DNA of 64,000 bases. Origin: an uncultured Phocaeicola sp. (lineage in GTDB: Bacteria > Bacteroidota > Bacteroidia > Bacteroidales > Bacteroidaceae). The DNA lies in contig CALUKX010000001.1 in NCBI GenBank assembly GCA_944321335.1, positions 1 to 64,000 of the forward strand, given 5' to 3'. This document shows, one piece after another, positions 17,602 to 26,358 of this stretch (position 1 is its first letter; each line of letters opens with the position of its first letter). The position numbers and the translations under genes were made by a program. The notes under the pieces were generated by a model, which made no database searches, was not told the origin of the DNA, and saw only the letters and a list, made by a program, of their open reading frames with translations.

Positions 17602-19914
17602 ATGGGAGCGGAAAGAAAGCTAAATTTGAATCGCCTGGGAGCAACGGCAGTGTTGCTTGCCATGTGCTGTATGAGCGGATATGCTCAGGAAAAGACTTCT
17701 AAGGAAGGATCTTCAAACAACAAGGAGGAAGGAAATAGAAATGTGATGCTGAATGCGGCCAGTGCAAACGGTCCGCGTGAAATTCAGATCGGTCTGCCAT
17801 CGGCTGACGTGAATGTGTTGGAAAACGGTATCCCCGTTACTTATGCCACCAATCCTCACAGTGTCAATTCGATGTGGCGTGCCGATGCGAGCCTGAGCCA
17901 TGTCGGTTTGCTGAAAATCTCTGAGACCGCTATCACTACCGGTAATATCGGTTATGCGGTTAATTCTTTTACACAGTTGGGACAGGACGGTTTCAACGGT
18001 ACACTGAACTATAAGACCAACCACTTCGGTATGCAGGAGTTCTCATTGAACCTGAACGGTGCCATCGCTAAGGATTGGTTCTATAGCGGTAGTATCTATC
18101 AGGATTTCGATCCGGGAACGTTCAAGATCAAGTCGACTCCGTTCCAGGACCGTACTCAGATCTATAAGTTTGCTTTGACAAAGCGCTACAACAATAACCG
18201 GGGTGAGTTTACCGCCATGTATCATTACAGCAACAGCCATCCTGTATATATGTATGCTACCCAATCGGCTCCGTTCATTTATGTGGGCGACGGTAGCGTG
18301 AAGGAATATGGCGATTTCAAGTTGGGTACAACTTCTTATCTGCCTACCGACAACGATATGGTGTATCGCGACATGCGTACCGGCGAACTGCATAAGACAA
18401 CCTTGTATGATGCGGTTCAGAACAAAGGCAGCGAGTTTACTTTGATGAACAATTACAACTGGGACAACGGATTGACCTGGAAGACAGTCATGAAGTACGA
18501 CCATGCAACAGGTTCTTGCGTTTATCAGACTCCGATGTCGTTGGACAAGAATAACGGTACTTACCTGTATCAAGGTCTCAACGGACAGATGGAAAAATAC
18601 GACGGCGAATATGTACAGAGCCGTATGTCGTGTCTGAACCGTGGTTTCATCGATGAATTCATGTTCACGACCGAACTTTCACGTACCACCAGAACCGGCA
18701 CATGGCGTGTGGGCTTGAACGAATGGTATTACGATATCGACTATACATCGAACACGACGATGTACGATCAGTCGGTGCCTACCGACGGCAGCTATCCGGT
18801 CCGTCTGACTACAGCCGCAAGAGGTAACAACTATTATTACGATTTCAACAAGAATGCATCCGAATATTACAAGGGACATGAAAACAAGTTGGCTGTATAT
18901 TTCACACACGATTGGAATATAACCGACAAGTTCAACGTATATTACGGTGCCCGTCTGGAATATCAGGCTTTGCGTGGCGAGAACGCTGCCGTAAAGGATG
19001 CCGACGGCAATTATGTAGGACGTTTCCAGGACTATTATCTGGGCGCGACCAGTCCGAATGGCGTGAAAATCACTCCGACACCGTTCAGCTACGATTGGTT
19101 TAACTATGCCTTGAGCGCGGCAGCTACCTATAAGCTGACCAAGCAGTTCGGTTTGACAGGTGATTTCACCTATATCACCCAACATCCTCGTATCGAGAAC
19201 TTTGCACCGGCAACCATGCCGAATACCGACAAAATTTCTGTACCTTTGGGTCGTGTGGGTATCTACTACAACAACGATTGGTTGAGCTTGACTTCGTTGT
19301 TCTCGTATATCTCGAAGACGAACAACAACTCGACGCTGAACCTGCAGCATGCAGTGAACGGTCAGAACGAAATTCTGGCAGCACCGTTGACATACGATAT
19401 CAAGACTTTGGGATGGACCACCGACGTAGTGGCGCGTCCGTTCAAAGGCTTCGACCTGCACTTCCTGTTCACTTACCAGAAACCGACCTACAAGAAATAT
19501 GAAACTTCGGTTACCTTCTCCGACGGATATGTAGGCGAGATCAATGCAACAGGAAACATCGTAGCGGAAATTCCGCAGGTAATCATCGAAATCGACCCGA
19601 GCTACATGATTACTAAGGATCTGAAGATCTGGACCAGTTTCCGTTACTTCAGCAAAACTTATGCGAACATCAACGATGCATATTACTTCAACGGCCGTTG
19701 GGAAACCTTCGGTGGTGTGAACTGGCAGGTGAACAAGATGTTGTCTTTGGGCTGTACGGTAGTGAACTTCCTCAACCAGACCGGTGCGAAGGGTAGTATC
19801 GCCGGAGCCGAACTCGTAACAAAGGATGAGGCCGACAAATATGCCGGTACTGTAATGGCCGGTAGCTACATCCGTCCGTTCACAGTAGAATTCTCTGCAT
19901 CGCTTAAATTTTAA
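17602..19914 (+). CDS. TonB-dependent-receptor-like outer-membrane protein of the sucrose/raffinose locus
   Basis: The protein has 770 residues from the ATG at 17602. The frame opens at 17545, but a TATCTTTG promoter box lies at 17552-17559, so that start is unlikely. It has a signal peptide (LGATAVLLAMCCMSGYAQ), a plug-like N-terminal part (about residues 50-170, with FTQLGQDGFNGTLNYKT) and a long series of amphipathic aromatic strands. It ends in Phe (VEFSASLKF), as beta-barrels do. It lacks the carboxypeptidase-like N-terminal extension of SusC proteins, and no SusD partner follows. It is the first gene of the operon with GH32, GH36, permease and kinase, so it probably brings oligosaccharides across the outer membrane. 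I am sure it is a barrel, less sure it is TonB-driven. Confidence 0.75.
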   Translation: MGAERKLNLNRLGATAVLLAMCCMSGYAQEKTSKEGSSNNKEEGNRNVMLNAASANGPREIQIGLPSADVNVLENGIPVTYATNPHSVNSMWRADASLSHVGLLKISETAITTGNIGYAVNSFTQLGQDGFNGTLNYKTNHFGMQEFSLNLNGAIAKDWFYSGSIYQDFDPGTFKIKSTPFQDRTQIYKFALTKRYNNNRGEFTAMYHYSNSHPVYMYATQSAPFIYVGDGSVKEYGDFKLGTTSYLPTDNDMVYRDMRTGELHKTTLYDAVQNKGSEFTLMNNYNWDNGLTWKTVMKYDHATGSCVYQTPMSLDKNNGTYLYQGLNGQMEKYDGEYVQSRMSCLNRGFIDEFMFTTELSRTTRTGTWRVGLNEWYYDIDYTSNTTMYDQSVPTDGSYPVRLTTAARGNNYYYDFNKNASEYYKGHENKLAVYFTHDWNITDKFNVYYGARLEYQALRGENAAVKDADGNYVGRFQDYYLGATSPNGVKITPTPFSYDWFNYALSAAATYKLTKQFGLTGDFTYITQHPRIENFAPATMPNTDKISVPLGRVGIYYNNDWLSLTSLFSYISKTNNNSTLNLQHAVNGQNEILAAPLTYDIKTLGWTTDVVARPFKGFDLHFLFTYQKPTYKKYETSVTFSDGYVGEINATGNIVAEIPQVIIEIDPSYMITKDLKIWTSFRYFSKTYANINDAYYFNGRWETFGGVNWQVNKMLSLGCTVVNFLNQTGAKGSIAGAELVTKDEADKYAGTVMAGSYIRPFTVEFSASLKF

Positions 19915-19937
19915 ATTAACTTATAAAACCAGATATC

Positions 19938-21809
19938 ATGGGAAAGAATCTCTTTAAACTCGGTATGGGCTTGCTTGTTGCAGGCGGAATGCTGGCTTGC
20001 CAGTCGCAGAAGAACGGCATCAGCTTCGAACACCAGGGTGACACCTTGACTATTGTGCATATTACCAATCCGACAAAATATCTGTTGCTTCCTATCCAGG
20101 AATCTTCGGCAGAAGGCAAAGTGAAACTCGATACTGGAAATCCGGCCGATATGGCTATGGATGTCCGCTTGGCAGTAGACAGTGTCGAGTACTATGTGCC
20201 TTTCGAATTGCCGGCGGGTGCAAAGGAAGCTACCGTTACTATCGGAAAGGTGGCAGCCGACGCCGTTTGTTGGGACAGCATCCGCCTGAGCGATACATTC
20301 GATACGACGAATACCGATTATTATCGTCCGGTTTACCATCATACTCCGTTGTACGGCTGGATGAACGACCCGAACGGTATGGTCTATAAGGACGGTGAAT
20401 ATCACTTGTATTACCAGTACAATCCTTACGGCTCGAAGTGGGGCAACATGCACTGGGGACATTCGGTGAGCAAGGACCTGATCCACTGGGAACACCTGAG
20501 TCCGGCCATCGCACGTGATACGTTGGGCCATATCTTCTCGGGAAGTACAGTAGTCGACAAGAACAATACGGCCGGATATGGCAAGGATGCGTTGATTGCC
20601 CTGTACACATCGGCCAGCGACGAACACGGACAGATCCAGTGCATGGCATACAGTACCGACAACGGCCGTACCTATACCAAATATGAGAATAATCCCGTAC
20701 TGACTCCGTTCGACGGATTGAAGGATTTCCGCGATCCGAAGGTGTTCTGGTATGAACCGGAACAGAAATGGTACATGATTGTTTCGGCCGACAAGGAGAT
20801 GCGTTTCTACTCGTCTTCCAACCTGAAGGATTGGGAATATGTAAGCGCATTCGGAAAAGGATACGGCATCCAGCCTAACCAGTTCGAATGTCCTGATTTC
20901 ATCCAGCTTCCTGTAAACGGAGATCCGAACAACAAGAAATGGGTGATGATCGTGAATATCAATCCGGGCTGTCTGTTCGGCGGTAGCGCTACAGAATACT
21001 TTGTCGGCGACTTCGACGGTAAGGAATTCAAGTGCGAAACCAAACCGGAAGTAACCAAATGGTTGGATTGGGGTAAGGACCACTATGCAGCCGTATGTAT
21101 CTCGAACCTCGACGGCCGCGAAGTAGCTGTTCCTTGGATGAGCAACTGGCAGTATGCCAATGTAACACCGATCCGTCAATACCGTGGTGCAAACGGATTG
21201 CCTCGTGAACTTTCACTCTATACGAAGGACGGCCAGACATACATGGCAGCCAATGTTGTGAAGGAAGCCCAAAGCTTGCGCAAGGAAACACGCGAAGTGG
21301 GAAGCGTCGACCTGAAAGGTGAATATAAGATGAACGAAATCTTCCCGGCAACCGACGGTGCTTATGAGCTGGAAATGGATATCGTTCCGAATACCGATCA
21401 GGAAATCGGTTTGGAACTTTACAATTCGAAAGGTGAAAAGACCAAAATCTATTTGGATCTGAAAGCCGGAAAGATCGTGATGGACCGTACCGAAAGTGGT
21501 CTGACTGCATTCGGTGAGAAGGCAGAACCGCATGCCATCGAAAACCACGACCGCCGCAAGACCAACTCGATCAATTACAAGAATGATTTTGCGTTGGCTA
21601 CCTGGGCGCCGCTTTCACTCTGTGAAGGAAAGAAATATCATTTGGATATCTTCGTCGACAAGTGCTCGGTTGAAATCTTCGTCGACGGCGGACGTATCGC
21701 AATGACAAATCTGATTTTCCCGACCGAACCGTACAACAGCCTGCGTTTCTATGCAGACGGTACCACTTCGAAACTGGAAAATCTGAAAATCTATAAACTT
21801 GGATTATAA
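19938..21809 (+). CDS. GH32 beta-fructosidase lipoprotein with N-terminal DUF4980-type domain
   Basis: The 623-residue protein has a lipoprotein signal (LLVAGGMLAC, Cys21). After the cysteine no acidic surface-export motif is obvious, so a periplasmic location is plausible. An N-terminal beta domain (about 25-125) resembles DUF4980. The five-bladed GH32 propeller has all catalytic residues: nucleophile Asp144 in WMNDPNG, Asp266 in FRDP and acid/base Glu317 in ECPD. A C-terminal beta-sandwich ends with KCSVEIFVDGG. It should cleave terminal beta-fructosyl units from sucrose, raffinose-type sugars or fructans. It lies 23 bases after the outer-membrane protein gene and in one operon with the GH36 and fructokinase genes. 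Confidence 0.93.
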   Translation: MGKNLFKLGMGLLVAGGMLACQSQKNGISFEHQGDTLTIVHITNPTKYLLLPIQESSAEGKVKLDTGNPADMAMDVRLAVDSVEYYVPFELPAGAKEATVTIGKVAADAVCWDSIRLSDTFDTTNTDYYRPVYHHTPLYGWMNDPNGMVYKDGEYHLYYQYNPYGSKWGNMHWGHSVSKDLIHWEHLSPAIARDTLGHIFSGSTVVDKNNTAGYGKDALIALYTSASDEHGQIQCMAYSTDNGRTYTKYENNPVLTPFDGLKDFRDPKVFWYEPEQKWYMIVSADKEMRFYSSSNLKDWEYVSAFGKGYGIQPNQFECPDFIQLPVNGDPNNKKWVMIVNINPGCLFGGSATEYFVGDFDGKEFKCETKPEVTKWLDWGKDHYAAVCISNLDGREVAVPWMSNWQYANVTPIRQYRGANGLPRELSLYTKDGQTYMAANVVKEAQSLRKETREVGSVDLKGEYKMNEIFPATDGAYELEMDIVPNTDQEIGLELYNSKGEKTKIYLDLKAGKIVMDRTESGLTAFGEKAEPHAIENHDRRKTNSINYKNDFALATWAPLSLCEGKKYHLDIFVDKCSVEIFVDGGRIAMTNLIFPTEPYNSLRFYADGTTSKLENLKIYKLGL

Positions 21810-21842
21810 TTGTAACACATAACATCCTTCTATTTATTTATC

Positions 21843-24032
21843 ATGAAACACATCTTAGCTGCTGTTGGGGTGGCATTGGCTGTACAGACGGTCAATGCTG
21901 CCGAACAGCGGATCATCCGGATATCAACCGACAATACCGATCTGGTATTGCAGGTTGCGCCTAACGGTCGGTTGTACCAGACTTACTTAGGCGAGAAGCT
22001 GCTCCACGAGAGCGAGTTGAAAAACCTGAAGTGGCAGGTACATCCAGCTTCCGATGCTAGTGTGGTGGAACGCGGATGGGAAGTCTACAGCGGTTCGGGC
22101 AATGAAGATTTCTTCGAACCGGCTCTGGCCGTTACCCACAGCGACGGTAATCCGTCGACCTATCTGTATTATGTATCTTCTTCATCGAAAGAAGTGGAAG
22201 GTGGCGTACAGACCGATATCTTGTTGCGCGACGACAAGTATCCGGTGGATGTAACCTTGCACTATGTGGCCTTCCCGAAAGAGAATGTCATCAAGACCTG
22301 GAGCGAAATCAAGCATCAGGAGAAGAAACCGATCACCCTGTCGCGCTATGCTTCGACCATGCTGTACTTCAGTCGTCAGTCTTATTACCTGACCGAGTTC
22401 AGTAGCGATTGGGCGAAGGAGGTACAGATGAGTACCCAACAGTTGCTGGCAGGCAAGAAGATACTCGACACTAAATTGGGCAGCCGTGCGGCCATGCACA
22501 TGCAGCCTTTCTTTACCGTAGGCTTGGATCAGCCGGCGGCTGAGATGCAGGGCGATGTACTGATGGGAACATTGGGATGGGTTGGCAACTTCAGCTTCAC
22601 CTTTGAAGTGGATAATGTAGGAAACCTGCGTGTAATTCCGGCCATTAATCCGTACGCATCCGATTATCTGCTGAAACCGAATGAAACGTTCACGACTCCG
22701 GAATTTATCTTCACACTGAGCAAGAACGGAACGGGAGAAGGCAGCCGCAATCTGCAGAACTGGGCGCGCAACTATCAGTTGAAGGACGGCAAAGGTTCGA
22801 GAATGACCTTGCTGAACAACTGGGAGAATACGGCTTTCGACTTCGATGAACCGATGCTTGCCGGACTGATGAAGGAGGCGAAAGATCTGGGACTGGATAT
22901 GTTCCTGCTCGACGACGGATGGTTCGCCAACAAGTATCCGCGCAACAGTGATACTGCCGGATTGGGCGATTGGGACGTAAACCGCGCCAAACTTCCGGGC
23001 GGAGTTCCGGCCTTGGTGGAAGATGCAAAAGAAGCCGGCGTGAAGTTCGGTATCTGGATCGAGCCGGAAATGGTCAATCCGAAAAGCGAACTTTTCGAAA
23101 AACATCCCGATTGGGCGATCCATTATCCGAACCGCGATGTCTATTATTACCGCAATCAGCTGGTGCTGGATATGAGTAATCCGCAGGTACAGGATTATGT
23201 ATATGGTGTAGTGGAGAAACTGATGAAGGAAAATCCCGACTTGGCCTATTTCAAGTGGGATTGCAACAGTCCGATAACCAACATCTATTCTCCGTATCTG
23301 AAGAATAATCAGGGACGCCTTTATATCGATCATGTACGTGGAGTATATAATGTAATGAAACGTGTCAAGGAAAACTATCCCGACCTGCCGATGATGCTTT
23401 GTTCGGGTGGCGGCGCACGTTGCGATTACGAATCATTGAAATACTTTACCGAATTCTGGTGCAGCGACAATACCGATCCGGTGGAACGTTGCTACATCCA
23501 GTGGGGCTTCTCACAGTTCTTCCCCGCGAAGGCGATGTGTGCCCATGTAACGAGTTGGAACAAATCGGCTTCCATCAAGTTCCGTACCGATGTGGCTTCC
23601 ATGTGCAAGCTCGGTTTCGATATCGGACTGAAGGAACTTTCGGCCGATGAACTGGCTTTCTGTCAGGAAGCTGTGGCCAATTGGAAACGCTTGGTTCCGG
23701 CAATCATGGACGGGCAGCAATATCGTTTGGTTTCACCTTACGAAACCAACCACATGGCAGTCAACTATGTAAGTCCGGATAAATCGAAAGCGGTCTTGTT
23801 TGCTTACGATATCTATCCGCGTTACCAGGCTAAGCTGATTCCGGTAAAGGTACAAGGACTGGATCCGAACAAGATGTACAAGGTAGAGGAAATCAATCTG
23901 ATGCCGGGTACTGAATCTACGCTGGAAACAAACGGAAAGGTATTTTCCGGCGATTATCTGATGAAGGTAGGATTGGAAGTCTTCGACTTCAAGCCGCTCC
24001 ACAGTCGTGTGATTGAACTAACAGAACAATAA
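21843..24032 (+). CDS. GH36 alpha-galactosidase
   Basis: The 729-residue enzyme begins with a signal peptide (HILAAVGVALAVQTVNAA), so it acts outside the cytoplasm. After an N-terminal beta-sandwich comes the (beta/alpha)8 barrel with FLLDDGWFANK, FGIWIEPEMVNP, the nucleophile Asp473 in FKWDCN and the acid/base Asp542 in WCSDNTDP. The C-terminal beta domain ends near residue 729. It should remove alpha-1,6-galactose from raffinose, stachyose or melibiose. Together with the GH32 next to it, it can split raffinose-family sugars into galactose, glucose and fructose. Confidence 0.94.
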   Translation: MKHILAAVGVALAVQTVNAAEQRIIRISTDNTDLVLQVAPNGRLYQTYLGEKLLHESELKNLKWQVHPASDASVVERGWEVYSGSGNEDFFEPALAVTHSDGNPSTYLYYVSSSSKEVEGGVQTDILLRDDKYPVDVTLHYVAFPKENVIKTWSEIKHQEKKPITLSRYASTMLYFSRQSYYLTEFSSDWAKEVQMSTQQLLAGKKILDTKLGSRAAMHMQPFFTVGLDQPAAEMQGDVLMGTLGWVGNFSFTFEVDNVGNLRVIPAINPYASDYLLKPNETFTTPEFIFTLSKNGTGEGSRNLQNWARNYQLKDGKGSRMTLLNNWENTAFDFDEPMLAGLMKEAKDLGLDMFLLDDGWFANKYPRNSDTAGLGDWDVNRAKLPGGVPALVEDAKEAGVKFGIWIEPEMVNPKSELFEKHPDWAIHYPNRDVYYYRNQLVLDMSNPQVQDYVYGVVEKLMKENPDLAYFKWDCNSPITNIYSPYLKNNQGRLYIDHVRGVYNVMKRVKENYPDLPMMLCSGGGARCDYESLKYFTEFWCSDNTDPVERCYIQWGFSQFFPAKAMCAHVTSWNKSASIKFRTDVASMCKLGFDIGLKELSADELAFCQEAVANWKRLVPAIMDGQQYRLVSPYETNHMAVNYVSPDKSKAVLFAYDIYPRYQAKLIPVKVQGLDPNKMYKVEEINLMPGTESTLETNGKVFSGDYLMKVGLEVFDFKPLHSRVIELTEQ

Positions 24033-24044
24033 TTTAAACGATTT

Positions 24045-25208
24045 ATGACAACAACGAATCAAATGAAAATCGGTCGGCTTATTCCCGTTATGCTCTGTTT
24101 CTTTGCGATGGGATTTGTCGATCTGGTAGGAATTGCATCAAACTATGTGAAGGCCGACCTGGGCCTGACAGACGGTGAGGCGAATATCTTCCCGTCGCTG
24201 GTCTTCTTCTGGTTTCTGATCTTTTCGGTTCCGACCGGAATCCTGATGAACAAGATAGGACGTAAGAAAACCGTTCTGCTCAGTCTGATGGTAACATTCC
24301 TCTCACTGCTGTTGCCGGTGTTTGGCGACAATTACGGAATCATGCTCTGTGCTTTCTCTTTGTTGGGCATCGGAAATGCCTTGATGCAGACATCCCTGAA
24401 TCCGTTGTTGAGTAATATAATTTCGGGCGACAAGTTGGCGAGTTCATTGACCTTTGGTCAATTCGTAAAAGCCATCGCTTCATTCCTGGCTCCTTACATC
24501 GCCATGTGGGGCGCTACACAAGCCATGCCTAACTTCGGCTTGGGATGGCGTGTCTTGTTTCCCGTCTATATGATTATCGCTGTCATTGCCATCCTGTGGC
24601 TGGGCGCAACACCGATCGAAGAGGAAAAGCCCGACAAGGCATCCGGATTTGTCGATTGCTTCAAGCTGTTGGGCAAACCTTTCGTTCTGCTCTGCTTCTT
24701 GGGTATCATGTGTCACGTAGGTATCGATGTCGGTACCAATACCACAGCTCCTAAGATTCTGATGGAACGTTTGGGAATGGGATTGGATGAAGCCGGTTTC
24801 GCAACCAGCCTGTACTTCATATTCCGTACCATCGGCTGTTTTTCGGGATCCATCATCCTGCAGAAAGTTTCGGCCCGTCTGTTCTTTGTCATCAGTGTGG
24901 CCTGTATGGTTCTATCGATGATCGGATTGTTCGTTTCGCATGATCTGACAATCCTTTACATCGCCATTGCTCTGGTTGGTTTCGGCAACTCGAATATCTT
25001 CTCCATCGTGTTCTCACAGGCATTGCTCTCTGAACCGGAAAAGAAGAACGAAATCTCGGGCCTGATGATTATGGGCCTCTTCGGAGGAACCATCTTCCCG
25101 TTGCTGATGGGATTTGCCAGCGATGCGATGGGACAGGCCGGAGCTGTCGGCGTAATGGCTGTCGGTGTAATTTATCTGTTGCTTTATACATTGAAAATCA
25201 AAAAATAA
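24045..25208 (+). CDS. MFS sugar permease, FucP/GGP-like
   Basis: The 387 residues fold into about twelve membrane helices. The A-loop motif after helix 2 reads NKIGRKKT, and the central loop (TPIEEEKPDKASG) separates the two six-helix halves. It resembles sugar:proton symporters of Bacteroidetes and occupies the place that a fructose permease takes in fructan loci. It should move a monosaccharide made by the GH32 or GH36 from periplasm to cytoplasm, fructose being most likely because a fructokinase follows 9 bases later. Substrate is inference from context. Confidence 0.85.
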   Translation: MTTTNQMKIGRLIPVMLCFFAMGFVDLVGIASNYVKADLGLTDGEANIFPSLVFFWFLIFSVPTGILMNKIGRKKTVLLSLMVTFLSLLLPVFGDNYGIMLCAFSLLGIGNALMQTSLNPLLSNIISGDKLASSLTFGQFVKAIASFLAPYIAMWGATQAMPNFGLGWRVLFPVYMIIAVIAILWLGATPIEEEKPDKASGFVDCFKLLGKPFVLLCFLGIMCHVGIDVGTNTTAPKILMERLGMGLDEAGFATSLYFIFRTIGCFSGSIILQKVSARLFFVISVACMVLSMIGLFVSHDLTILYIAIALVGFGNSNIFSIVFSQALLSEPEKKNEISGLMIMGLFGGTIFPLLMGFASDAMGQAGAVGVMAVGVIYLLLYTLKIKK

Positions 25209-25217
25209 CTTTTAGAG

Positions 25218-26111
25218 ATGATGAACAATACTCTTGTAGTAGGTATGGGGGAGGCGCTTTGGGATGTGCTTCCTGAAGGAAAGAAAATCGGAGGTGCTCC
25301 GGCCAATTTCGCTTACCATGTATCTCAGTTCGGACTCGACAGCCGTGTCGTAAGTGCGGTAGGCGACGACAAATTGGGAATGGAGATCTTGGATAACTTC
25401 CGTGAAAAGGAACTGAACTGTATGATTGAGGTGGTACCATATCCTACAGGTACAGTGCAGGTGGAACTGGATGCCGAAGGTGTTCCTTGCTATGACATCA
25501 AGGAAGGTGTGGCTTGGGATAATATCCCTTTCACTCCGGCTTTGGAAGATCTGGCCCGTCAGACCCGTGCCGTATGTTTCGGTTCGTTGGCTCAGCGTAG
25601 TGTGGTATCACGTGAGACAATCAACCGTTTTCTGGATGCCATGCCTGAAGGGGATGATGTATTGAAGATTTTCGATATCAATCTCCGTCAGTCGTTCTAT
25701 ACCAAAGAAATTCTCTGCAATTCTTTCAGTAAGTGCAATATCTTGAAAATCAACGATGAAGAATTGGTAACTGTGAGCCGTATGTTCGGTTATCCGGGTA
25801 TCGACCTGCAGGATAAGTGCTGGATTCTTCTAGCGAAATACAACCTAAAGATGTTGATTCTGACTTGCGGCGTCAACGGTAGTTATGTGTTTACTCCGGG
25901 ACAGGTTTCATTTGTCGAAACTCCGATAGTTGAGGTTGCCGATACGGTGGGTGCGGGCGACTCGTTTACAGCAGCTTTCGTCGCATCGTTGTTGAAAGGC
26001 TTGCCGATTGCTGAAGCACATAAGTTGGCTGTCGAAACCTCGGCATTCGTTTGTACGCAGAACGGAGCTATGCCGGTTTTGCCCGATTATCTGAAAGAAC
26101 GTGCCGGCTGA
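25218..26111 (+). CDS. PfkB-family fructokinase
   Basis: The 297-residue protein belongs to the ribokinase fold. The first PfkB signature lies in KKIGGAPANFAYHVSQFG and the second, with the catalytic Asp, in DTVGAGDSFTAAFVASLL. The mini-lid that binds the sugar is present. It should phosphorylate fructose in the cytoplasm after entry through the MFS permease. A second ATG follows the first directly, so the start is 25218 or 25221. It ends the operon and is followed by a terminator. Confidence 0.92.
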   Translation: MMNNTLVVGMGEALWDVLPEGKKIGGAPANFAYHVSQFGLDSRVVSAVGDDKLGMEILDNFREKELNCMIEVVPYPTGTVQVELDAEGVPCYDIKEGVAWDNIPFTPALEDLARQTRAVCFGSLAQRSVVSRETINRFLDAMPEGDDVLKIFDINLRQSFYTKEILCNSFSKCNILKINDEELVTVSRMFGYPGIDLQDKCWILLAKYNLKMLILTCGVNGSYVFTPGQVSFVETPIVEVADTVGAGDSFTAAFVASLLKGLPIAEAHKLAVETSAFVCTQNGAMPVLPDYLKERAG

Positions 26112-26157
26112 TTTAAAGCTTTTTTAAAAAGGTTTTAAAGGGAAATATAATATCTTA

Positions 26158-26217
26158 CGTTCCGATGGATCCTTGAAGTGGAATAATTCTTCTTCGGATC
26201 TGTCGGAACGTTTTTTT
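26158..26217 (+). terminator. Terminator of the sucrose/raffinose operon
   Basis: The arms CGTTCCGA (26158-26165) and TCGGAACG (26203-26210), with an inner GATCC/GGATC pair, precede seven T residues. Confidence 0.8.
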
Positions 26218-26303
26218 ATGAAGCTGGTAGCCGGTCGGTAAGGTTGGTTTCTCCTGCGGATTCTTAATAAACCTTTTGAAACTCCCGTAATCGGGGGTAT
26301 CTT

Positions 26304-26335
26304 TTTGGAATATTGGACTTTATCTGTTATTTTTG
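26304..26335 (+). promoter_or_regulatory. Promoter of the HTCS gene
   Basis: TTTG at 26304-26307 and TATTTTTG at 26328-26335 are 20 bases apart. The ATG follows 23 bases later. Confidence 0.65.
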
Positions 26336-26358
26336 CTGAATAAACTAAGCTGAGCTTC